A stretch of DNA of 25,261 nt from Accumulibacter sp. (GTDB taxonomy: Bacteria; Pseudomonadota; Gammaproteobacteria; Burkholderiales; Rhodocyclaceae). The number at the start of each line of letters is the position of its first letter. The first letter of the stretch is position 1. The translations under genes were made by a program, and so were the position numbers. Below, piece after piece: positions 8,354 through 14,745 of the stretch. The DNA lies in contig DPSD01000716.1 of the NCBI GenBank assembly GCA_003538495.1, positions 1-25,261 on the forward strand. The letters are read 5' to 3'. The notes under the pieces are model-generated. The model was not told where the DNA came from and ran no database searches. It was given only the letters and a program-made list of their open reading frames with translations.

Positions 8354-9727
8354 ATGCGCGCGCCGCCGTCCTTGCTCGCCGGGCGGCTGCCCCCATGCTC
8401 GGGCCAGCCGCCGCGCAGCGCGGATCGCTGGCGCCGCCGAGTCACTGCTGCTGGCCGCAGACGGCAGCAGGCCGGCGTCGCATTGATGGCCATGCTGGTG
8501 CTGCTGACGCTGTGGGGTCTCTATCTGTTCGCTGGCCAGCTCAATGCAAACCAGCTGCTGCTGGCCAACGCGCGCAACGGTGCGGCGGCACTTGGCCAGG
8601 CCCGCGAGGCCGTGATCGGGGATGCGATCAGTCGCTTGCCGGTTAACGATGCGAGCTATCTGCGCTTGCCCGATCTCGGCTTCAGTCCGGTAGGGGTGCT
8701 GGCCGAGGGATTCGTTTCGCCGAACTTTGCCGGCAACGGGAAGGATTCCTCGGTGATCGGGAAGTTTCCATGGCGCACCCTTGGTATGGCACCCCTTCGC
8801 GATCAGCGGGGGCAGTGCCTGTGGTACGTGGTCTCAGGCCGCTTCCAGAAAGCCATAAAAACCGACATGCTGAATTGGGATACGCAGGGCCAGATCAGCG
8901 TCATGGACAGCAACGGCAACGTCGTCGCGACCAATCTGGCTGCGCTGATCGTCGCCCCGGGCCGCGCGCTGGAGGGCCAGAGCCATGCTCTGGCCGATCC
9001 GGTTTACGCCGAATGCGGTGGCAACTACGATGCCCGCCAGTACCTCGACGCTTTCAATAACGGCAATGCCATCGCCGGGCAGGTCAACTACTTCGCTGGC
9101 AGCATCAACAACCGGGTCGCCGCCGATGGCAGTAGCAAGATCTTCGTCGGCGCCGAAACCGACTTCTACAACGATCGCTTCCTGATCATCACCGTTGACG
9201 ACATCTTCACTCCCCTGATCCGGCGCGCCGACTTCAGGGATGCCATCGGCGCCATGCTCGATTACTTCAAAGGGCAGAACGACGCGATCAAGGCCCAGAA
9301 CGACGTGATTGCCGCGGAGAACGTCGTGCGCATCCAGAATGGGCTCGAACCCCTGCCGTTGGTGGCACAGGTTGGCGTCACCGGGAGCAAGGGCGTTGAC
9401 GGTCTCGACTGCGGCGCGGCGCCGGACCCGGCCTTCTGCAGCAACTGGAAGGAGATGCTTCTTCTTACCCAGCTTTCAGCGCCGGCGCCGATCATCATCG
9501 ACGGCGTGGCATCGGCGAACTGCAACCGCGTGCTGATTTTCGCCGGCCGCAAGGCGGCTGGGCAGGTCCGCGGCACGGTGGCCGAGAAAGCCGACAAGGC
9601 GAACTATCTCGAAGACCAGAACGCCAGTTCGTTCAACGTTCCGGTCGCCGTCGCCAGCGTCTTCCGCGGCAGCTCGGTTTTTGACTTCCGCACGCCAGCG
9701 GCGGACCTTCTCCGGTGCCTTCTGTGA
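8354..9727 (+). CDS. Large atypical pilin-like protein without a GFTLxE motif (minor pilin candidate)
   Basis: 457 residues from the ATG at 8354, 2 bp after the previous stop. A long basic leader (about 40 residues) precedes a pilin-type helix, GVALMAMLVLLTLWGLYLF (41-59), then AREAVIGDAI and a large C-terminal region. The helix resembles GspK/PilX-type minor pilins: the usual G-F-T-L-x-E is replaced, and the Glu at mature position 5 is missing. The motif PWRTLG (139-144), followed by GQCLWYVVSGRF, matches PWATLG and YTYRV in the next gene, so the two are distant paralogues. Several cysteines could form disulfides. A tip or initiating minor pilin is my inference. The start is uncertain because the leader is unusually long. 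Confidence 0.7.
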   Translation: MRAPPSLLAGRLPPCSGQPPRSADRWRRRVTAAGRRRQQAGVALMAMLVLLTLWGLYLFAGQLNANQLLLANARNGAAALGQAREAVIGDAISRLPVNDASYLRLPDLGFSPVGVLAEGFVSPNFAGNGKDSSVIGKFPWRTLGMAPLRDQRGQCLWYVVSGRFQKAIKTDMLNWDTQGQISVMDSNGNVVATNLAALIVAPGRALEGQSHALADPVYAECGGNYDARQYLDAFNNGNAIAGQVNYFAGSINNRVAADGSSKIFVGAETDFYNDRFLIITVDDIFTPLIRRADFRDAIGAMLDYFKGQNDAIKAQNDVIAAENVVRIQNGLEPLPLVAQVGVTGSKGVDGLDCGAAPDPAFCSNWKEMLLLTQLSAPAPIIIDGVASANCNRVLIFAGRKAAGQVRGTVAEKADKANYLEDQNASSFNVPVAVASVFRGSSVFDFRTPAADLLRCLL

Positions 9728-10527
9728 ACACGCCGCGCGGTCAGGGGCCTGGTGAGGACGGATTCACGCTGACCGAACTGGCCGTGGTGCTGGTAATTGT
9801 CGCGCTGGTTGTCGGCAGCCTGCTGATACCGCTGTCGGCGCAGATCGATATCCGCAAGACCAGCGACACCAGGACGGCAATGGCCGAGATACGTGAGGCC
9901 CTGCTCGGTTTCGTTGCCGTCAACGGGCGCTTGCCGTGCCCGGCTGCGGCGACCCTGGCGACCGCAGCAGCAGGTGCCGGGCGCGAACTCAACCTTAGCG
10001 CGGGTGGCAATTGTCTCGACCTCAATGGTCTACCCACCGAGGTCGGCGTCTTGCCGTGGGCGACGCTGGGAGTCAACGAGACCGACGGCTGGGGGCGCCG
10101 CTATACCTACCGCGTAACCCAGCAGTTCGCTACCAGGGTGCCACCGACGGTTCCCGGCGCTGGCTGGCCGGCACCGTGCAACACCGGGCCCAATCCGGTC
10201 AACGCGGCCTTCGTGCTGTGTTCCATCGGTACCCTGAACGTACGCTCCGCCGCCGCACCGGCAGGAAACGTGATCGGCGTCCAGGTGCCGGCGGTCGTAA
10301 TTGCTCACGGCAGGAACGGTAACGGCGGGTTCACCCCGCAGGGGACGCAGTTGCCGATCGGTGCTGACGCCGACGAGCAGGACAACCAGTTGACCAATGG
10401 CGGCCTGGCGATGGCCAACACCGACTTTGTCAGCAAGACGCCGACCGGAACTTTCGACGACGAGCTGATCTGGATGTCGCGGGTTGTCCTTTTCAACCGT
10501 TTGATCACCGTCGGCAAGCTGCCCTAG
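9724..10527 (+). CDS. Type IV pilin-like protein (pseudopilin) with canonical class III signal
   Basis: 267 residues from a GTG at 9724 that overlaps the previous stop (GTGA); an in-frame GTG at 9715 is an alternative. The N-terminus is a textbook prepilin: leader ending EDG, cleavage before FTLTE, Glu at mature position 5, then a 20-residue hydrophobic helix (ELAVVLVIVALVVGSLLIPL). After it come AEIREALLGFVAVNGRLPCP and, at residues 111-116, PWATLG with DGWGRRYTYRV, a combination seen in a large group of betaproteobacterial pseudopilins. Cysteines in LPCP and GGNCLD may form a disulfide. It is the last gene of the pilus operon, with 164 bp before the next gene. Minor rather than major pilin is inferred. 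Confidence 0.85.
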   Translation: MNTPRGQGPGEDGFTLTELAVVLVIVALVVGSLLIPLSAQIDIRKTSDTRTAMAEIREALLGFVAVNGRLPCPAAATLATAAAGAGRELNLSAGGNCLDLNGLPTEVGVLPWATLGVNETDGWGRRYTYRVTQQFATRVPPTVPGAGWPAPCNTGPNPVNAAFVLCSIGTLNVRSAAAPAGNVIGVQVPAVVIAHGRNGNGGFTPQGTQLPIGADADEQDNQLTNGGLAMANTDFVSKTPTGTFDDELIWMSRVVLFNRLITVGKLP

Positions 10528-10637
10528 CTTCCGCGGCGCTCGTTCAGCCCGAGGTACACAAGGGGTTCTCAGGCAAGGGCCCGCCGTTCGGCTTCTCCCG
10601 CCGATGGCGCTGGCGCCTTGCCGCTGCCCCGCACGCA

Positions 10638-10666
10638 TTGACCGTCCTCAAGCTTTAGGGTCCAAT
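10638..10666 (+). promoter_or_regulatory. Candidate sigma-70 promoter for the adenylate cyclase gene
   Basis: TTGACC at 10638-10643 (5 of 6 to consensus) and TCCAAT at 10661-10666 (4 of 6) are separated by 17 bp. The predicted start near 10673 would leave a leader of about 20 bases before the ATG at 10692. The upstream gap from 10528 holds no gene and no clear terminator, so read-through from the pilus operon is also possible. This is a weak-to-moderate pattern match only. Confidence 0.35.
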
Positions 10667-10691
10667 AGCCTATGCCTTCGTTCTACCTTCA

Positions 10692-11993
10692 ATGAGCGAC
10701 CCGATGACCGCCGGCCGGCCCCTCCTCGAAAGACTGCGCAACGCCGGCATCTCACCGACCGACTCCGAAGAGCTACGCCTGCAGAAGTCGCTGCTGTTCT
10801 TCGCCACCGGGCTGATCAGTCTGGCGTCGATGGTCTGGCTTTCGATCTACTGGCAACTTGGGCCACGTTTCTCGTCCAACCTTCCGTTTGCCTTGCAGTT
10901 GCTGCTGGTCGGCAATCTTCTGGTGTACCTGAAAACGCTCAATTTCAATGTCTTCCGGCTGATCCAGTTGTCGCTGTTCTTGTTCACGCCGTTCGTTGCG
11001 CAGTGGAGCATCGGTGGCTTCATCACCGCCAGCGGGATCAGTCTGTGGGCTCTGCTGGCACCGATCGGAGCGCTGCTGTTCATCGGCACTCGCGAGTCGG
11101 GTGCCTGGTTTTTCGCCTATGTCTTCCTGACCATGCTGTCGGGTGGCTTCGACTACTATCTGGCCGACTCGCCGAGCAGTTGGCAGCAAGCGGTGCCGAC
11201 GCAAACCACGGCGTTCTTCTTCGCGCTCAATTTCACCGCCGTGTCCGCGATCGTCTACCTGCTGCTGCGCTACTCGGACAGCGAGAAGCACCGGGTTCAG
11301 CAGCGCCTGCAGGAGGCGCACCAGCTGCTGCAAATTGAACAGGAGCGCTCCGAGCGGCTACTGCTCAACATCCTGCCGGCGCCGATCGCCGAACGCTTGA
11401 AGAACAGCAAGGAGCCGATCGCCGATGGCTTTGCCGAAGTCTCGGTGATGTTTGCGGACATCGTGAATTTCACCCGGCTTGCCGAAGGCCTGACGCCGCA
11501 GCAGGTGTTCGCCATGTTGAACAAGATTTTCTCGTGCTTCGACGAACTTGCCGAACAGTATGGCCTCGAGAAGATCAAGACCATCGGCGATGCCTACATG
11601 GTCGCCGGCGGCCTGAACGACGCGCGCAGCGACTATACCGGCGCCCTGGCCGACATGGCGATCGAGATGTGCCGCCTGCTGCGCGACGACGCGAACATCA
11701 ATGCCATGCACCTCGAACTGCGTATCGGGATCGGCAGCGGCCCGGTGGTGGCCGGCGTCGTCGGCAAGAAGAAGTTCATTTACGATCTTTGGGGCGACAC
11801 CGTGAACGTCGCCAGCCGGGTTACCAGCGAAGGCGTTCCGGGGATGGTTCAGGTCGATGAACTAAGCTACCGGCGCCTGCGCGATCGTTTCGATTTCCAT
11901 CCAGGGCAGACGATTCACCTGAAGGGCAAGGGCAACATGGTCGTCCACCGGCTTATCGGGCGCCGCGAGGCCGGAGCGGCACCAGGCGCCTAG
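10692..11993 (+). CDS. Membrane-anchored class III adenylate cyclase
   Basis: 433 residues. The first ~200 form about six hydrophobic helices (a MASE-like membrane sensor region; exact family not assigned). A helical linker (LLLNILPAPIAERL) leads into a class III cyclase domain. Catalytic residues are all visible: metal-binding D256 (FADIVNFT) and D300 (IGDAYM), adenine-selecting K296 (EKIKT) and D365 (YDLWGD), and transition-state N372 and R376 (VNVASR). Lys plus Asp at the selecting positions predicts ATP rather than GTP as substrate, so the product should be cAMP. The active site is cytoplasmic. Cyclic AMP controls type IV pilus genes in some bacteria, and the gene lies between the pilus operon and a pilin, but a link is only suggested. 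Its stop shares a CTAG with the converging kinase. Confidence 0.93.
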   Translation: MSDPMTAGRPLLERLRNAGISPTDSEELRLQKSLLFFATGLISLASMVWLSIYWQLGPRFSSNLPFALQLLLVGNLLVYLKTLNFNVFRLIQLSLFLFTPFVAQWSIGGFITASGISLWALLAPIGALLFIGTRESGAWFFAYVFLTMLSGGFDYYLADSPSSWQQAVPTQTTAFFFALNFTAVSAIVYLLLRYSDSEKHRVQQRLQEAHQLLQIEQERSERLLLNILPAPIAERLKNSKEPIADGFAEVSVMFADIVNFTRLAEGLTPQQVFAMLNKIFSCFDELAEQYGLEKIKTIGDAYMVAGGLNDARSDYTGALADMAIEMCRLLRDDANINAMHLELRIGIGSGPVVAGVVGKKKFIYDLWGDTVNVASRVTSEGVPGMVQVDELSYRRLRDRFDFHPGQTIHLKGKGNMVVHRLIGRREAGAAPGA

Positions 11994-13708
11994 GCGTTTT
12001 CGGGCGTACCCGGCGAACGTCGGCGCAACTCGAAACACACCTGCCCTGGCTGATTGGCGGCCAGGTGCAGTTCGTAGCCGCAGCCCTCCGCTTGGCGCGC
12101 GGCATGATAGAGGCCGATCCCCAGCCCGCTCTCCGACGCTACCGGTGCCTGCAGCAGGTCGGCCAGCACGTGCGCGCTGACCGCCGTGCCGGTATCGCAG
12201 ACACTCAGAACCGATCCGTCGGCCGCCATCGTGACGCGCACCTGCAGTCCGCCTTCGGCTTGACCTTTGAGCAGGGCGTTGTGCAGCAGGTTGTCGGCGA
12301 CGCTGTCGAACAGGGCGGTTGGCAGGAGCGCATCCGGGTCGAGGTCGGTAGCGACGAAGGTCACCGGCAGGCCGGCATAGCGTTGCTGCTGGATCTTCCA
12401 CCACATCGCCGCCGGCAGCACGCCGCCAGCTTCGCTGTGCGGCTTCTGAAGTTTGCCCAGCGTCTGTTGCAGGCGTTGCGTGATCTGTGGCAACTGACGC
12501 TGCAGCAGCAATTCGAGCCGCTGGTGATCATCGCCGCTGGTGGTCTGCGCCAGATAACACAGATTGTTCAGCGATTGCAGGAGGTTCTTCACGTCGTGCG
12601 TCAGGCGTGCGCCCGTCTCGTGGATCGCTCGCAGGTAGCTGACCTGCTGCAACTCGCGGGCGCGCAGTTTGGCGATGTAGTGTTCGTTGGCCAGTTGCGC
12701 CAGTAGATGGAAGTGCCAGATCAGCGCCGGGCTAAGCTTGTGGCGGGTGTGCAGGGTCAGTTGCAGCGGTTGTCCGGCAAAATCATGGGCAAAGCGCGAG
12801 TCCTTGCCAAAAACGCCTGTTCGTGTCCCGGCAATCCACCGGCCACCGTCTACCCACGGCAGGTCCAGCATTTCCTCGAGCGCTTGCGAGAGGAATCTCT
12901 CGGGGTCGCTTTCGCTGCCCGCCAGGGTGGTCAGGCGATGCAACCAGTTCTCGAAGGGCAGGCCAATGGTCAGCAGGTAGCGCGAGAAAAAGACGTCGAT
13001 GCCAGTGAAACCGGGGCGCGTGTTCCACGTCCAGCCAATCAGCAAGAGCAGCACGGCGATCGAGATCAGGGTATTGAGCACCGCTTCGAGATAGCCCGAC
13101 TGGCGCAACAGCATGAACGCCAGGCTGCCCAGCACCAGCACGGCAATCAGCAGGAAGATGAACAGGCTGTAGAACAGGTCGACCATGCCTCCGCCGGGCC
13201 GATCGCTGTCGGGAGCGAGCGGCAGCAGGGTCATCACCAGGAGGAAGAGTGGCATCCCCCAGGCGAACTCCAGATCCAGCGAAGGGCCGACCAGGGCTGC
13301 ATTGGCGACCATCCGTGGTACCAGCCAGAACAGCAGCGCCGCCAGCAGGTAAGCAAAAGCGATCAGGTAGAAGACGCGTGTCGGCCGATGATCGGTGAAC
13401 ATCACGCGGCCGCCGACCAGCGCCGCCAGGATGATTACCCAGACGATCAGCAGCCACCAGCCGTAGAAGGCGATGCCACCTCCCAGCAACAGCGCGATCA
13501 CCAGCAGGCCACTGAAATCGAGTCGCCTTTCGGCGTAAATGAAGGGCTGCCAGAGGATGAACAGGCCAACATGCACCAGCCAGCACAGCATGCTGAAGAG
13601 CTTGTCGGTATCGGCCAGCAGCGCCACGTGCAGCAGGCCGAGCAAGGCAATCAGCAGCCAGCGCTGACGCTGTCGCAAGGCGCTGGCGAGGCGTTCGAGC
13701 AGGCTCAC
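11990..13708 (-). CDS. Multi-pass membrane sensor histidine kinase
   Basis: 572 residues. About eight membrane helices fill residues 17-235, then a GAF-like or linker region, then the kinase core. The phospho-acceptor is His371 in LTHDVKNLLQSLNNL, a HDxKN-type H box. The ATP-binding part shows an N box (DSVADNLLHNALL), a G1 box (VCDTGTAV) and a G2 box (GLGIGLYHAARQ). All catalytic boxes look intact, so it should autophosphorylate and pass phosphate to a response regulator, but none is encoded in this window. The gene is divergent from the pilin at 13887, with a PilR/sigma-54-like intergenic region, so a PilS-like role is a reasonable hypothesis. It is not proven, and no PAS domain was recognised. 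Confidence 0.9.
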   Translation of the reverse strand: MSLLERLASALRQRQRWLLIALLGLLHVALLADTDKLFSMLCWLVHVGLFILWQPFIYAERRLDFSGLLVIALLLGGGIAFYGWWLLIVWVIILAALVGGRVMFTDHRPTRVFYLIAFAYLLAALLFWLVPRMVANAALVGPSLDLEFAWGMPLFLLVMTLLPLAPDSDRPGGGMVDLFYSLFIFLLIAVLVLGSLAFMLLRQSGYLEAVLNTLISIAVLLLLIGWTWNTRPGFTGIDVFFSRYLLTIGLPFENWLHRLTTLAGSESDPERFLSQALEEMLDLPWVDGGRWIAGTRTGVFGKDSRFAHDFAGQPLQLTLHTRHKLSPALIWHFHLLAQLANEHYIAKLRARELQQVSYLRAIHETGARLTHDVKNLLQSLNNLCYLAQTTSGDDHQRLELLLQRQLPQITQRLQQTLGKLQKPHSEAGGVLPAAMWWKIQQQRYAGLPVTFVATDLDPDALLPTALFDSVADNLLHNALLKGQAEGGLQVRVTMAADGSVLSVCDTGTAVSAHVLADLLQAPVASESGLGIGLYHAARQAEGCGYELHLAANQPGQVCFELRRRSPGTPENA

Positions 13709-13776
13709 GCCGCGCTTCCAACGGCTGCCCGCAGCCGCCAGCGCCGGTTGCTCATCAGTCCGACTCCGGACAGTAG

Positions 13777-13792
13777 TGTCGAAAACTCGACA
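13777..13792. promoter_or_regulatory. Inverted TGTCGA/TCGACA pair, candidate activator (PilR-like) site
   Basis: TGTCGA (13777-13782) and TCGACA (13787-13792) form a perfect 6-bp inverted repeat with a 4-base spacer. Each half contains the (C/G)TGTC core that I recall as the PilR binding element upstream of pilA in Pseudomonas. The pair lies about 40 bp upstream of the candidate -24 element, a sensible place for a sigma-54 enhancer site. A third copy of the half-site (TCGACA) is at 13865-13870 in the presumed leader. Regulator identity is inference. Confidence 0.4.
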
Positions 13793-13818
13793 GATTCGGC
13801 GGCCCGGGCGGCCGAATC
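13793..13818. repeat. Inverted repeat with 8-bp arms upstream of the pilin
   Basis: GATTCGGC (13793-13800) and GCCGAATC (13811-13818) are perfect inverted arms around a ten-base GC-only centre that contains the palindrome GCCCGGGC. It directly abuts the TGTCGA/TCGACA pair and precedes the candidate promoter. There is no T-tract, so it is not an intrinsic terminator for the + strand. It could be an operator, or a hairpin in the 5' leader of the divergent kinase transcript. Confidence 0.5.
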
Positions 13819-13831
13819 GGCTGATTTTGGC

Positions 13832-13847
13832 TGGTATGAAACATGCT
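13832..13847 (+). promoter_or_regulatory. Candidate sigma-54 (-24/-12) promoter of the pilin gene
   Basis: The element has GG at 13833-13834 and GC at 13845-13846 separated by exactly 10 bases, as sigma-54 promoters require (TGGTATG, four bases, ATGCT against TGGCACG, four bases, TTGCW). Predicted transcription start is near 13857, about 30 bases before the pilin ATG, a normal leader with GGAG at 13877-13880. Pilin genes are often sigma-54 dependent. A weaker sigma-70 reading (TTATAC near 13847) cannot be excluded. Confidence 0.45.
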
Positions 13848-13886
13848 TATACCCAGTATCATTTTCGACACGGACTGGAGAACGAA

Positions 13887-14600
13887 ATGAACCAGCTACC
13901 ACAACGGCAGGCGGGCTTCACCCTGGTGGAGATTGCCATTGTACTCGTCATCATCGGCCTGCTGCTTGGCGGGGTGCTGAAGGGACAGGAGCTGATCAAC
14001 AGCGCCAAGGTGAAGAACATGGTCGGTGACTTCCGCACCGTCTCGAGTCTGGTCTATGCCTACCAGGATCGCTTCAAGTCCTTCCCCGGTGACCAGACGC
14101 AGGCGCAACTCGATCTGGCTTTCGGGGTCAACGCAGCGGCGGTTTGCGCCCCTGCCGCCGCTGGCTTGTGTGCTCCGAACAACGGCCGCATCGACGGCAC
14201 CTGGGATGCCGGCGGCGCCGGCACCGGCGTCGTCACCGACGAAAGCTCGGTATTCTGGCAACACGTCCGCCTGGCCAACCTGGCCACCGGGACGACCGTG
14301 CTGGCCGACGCCAACTACCGGCCGCGTAATGCTGACGGCGGCTTCATCGGTCTTGAGAGCGGCGTGACCGGCGCTGGTGCCGCGGCACCCTACATCGCCG
14401 GCATGCGGGGCTCGTTCTTTGTCTGCTCCGCGGGTATCCTGGGCCGCTACGTCAGGCAGATCGACACCACCATGGATGACGGCATCACCGAGGGCGGCTC
14501 GGTGCGAGCCGTCGCTGATGGCGCCAACCGAGGCGCTGCGGCCGTGGCGACGGCGGCCATTGTCGATGGTAACCAGTATACGGTTTGCGTGGCCTACTGA
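13887..14600 (+). CDS. Type IV prepilin, possible major pilin
   Basis: 237 residues from the ATG at 13887, supported by GGAG at 13877-13880; the open frame extends upstream but without protein-like sequence. The leader MNQLPQRQAG is short and is cleaved before FTLVE, with Glu at mature position 5 (residue 15), followed by IAIVLVIIGLLLGGVLKGQE. The segment after the helix (NSAKVKNMVGDFRTVSSLVY then YQDRFKSFPGDQ) is typical of a widespread proteobacterial pilin subgroup. Four cysteines (VCAP, LCAP, FVCS and TVCV near the end) could form stabilising disulfides. It stands alone, apart from the pilus operon, with its own candidate regulated promoter, as expected of a strongly expressed structural subunit. 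Which machine assembles it is not shown. Confidence 0.9.
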   Translation: MNQLPQRQAGFTLVEIAIVLVIIGLLLGGVLKGQELINSAKVKNMVGDFRTVSSLVYAYQDRFKSFPGDQTQAQLDLAFGVNAAAVCAPAAAGLCAPNNGRIDGTWDAGGAGTGVVTDESSVFWQHVRLANLATGTTVLADANYRPRNADGGFIGLESGVTGAGAAAPYIAGMRGSFFVCSAGILGRYVRQIDTTMDDGITEGGSVRAVADGANRGAAAVATAAIVDGNQYTVCVAY

Positions 14601-14668
14601 GCAGCAGGTGGCCGGGTTCCAGCGAAGCGGATTGCTGGCCGGTAACTTGAGATCTGGATAACTAATAC

Positions 14669-14683
14669 ACGGCGGGCCGCCGT
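14669..14683. repeat. Perfect hairpin between convergent pilin and antiporter genes
   Basis: ACGGCG and CGCCGT flank a three-base centre (GGC), a perfect GC-rich 6-bp stem in the 145-bp gap between converging genes. There is no T-run on either side, so intrinsic termination is doubtful, but this is the only stable hairpin I see there. It could slow polymerase or protect a 3' end. Confidence 0.35.
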
Positions 14684-14745
14684 TCAGGCGTCCGGGTTTC
14701 GTTGGTGGCCCTCGGAACGCTCTGCCCCGCCGCCCCGGCCTTCCT

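Noticed and set aside
10571..10622. Complementary GGCAAGG / CCTTGCC ends in the gap before the cyclase gene, considered as a terminator or riboswitch
   Set aside because: The arms are 7 bp and far apart, there is no T-tract, and no known riboswitch core is recognisable.
12707..14029. Plus-strand open frame of about 440 codons, rich in Gln, Glu and His, opposite the histidine kinase
   Set aside because: It is the antisense reading of conserved kinase and membrane-helix codons; it also runs into the pilin in the wrong frame and has no domain of its own.
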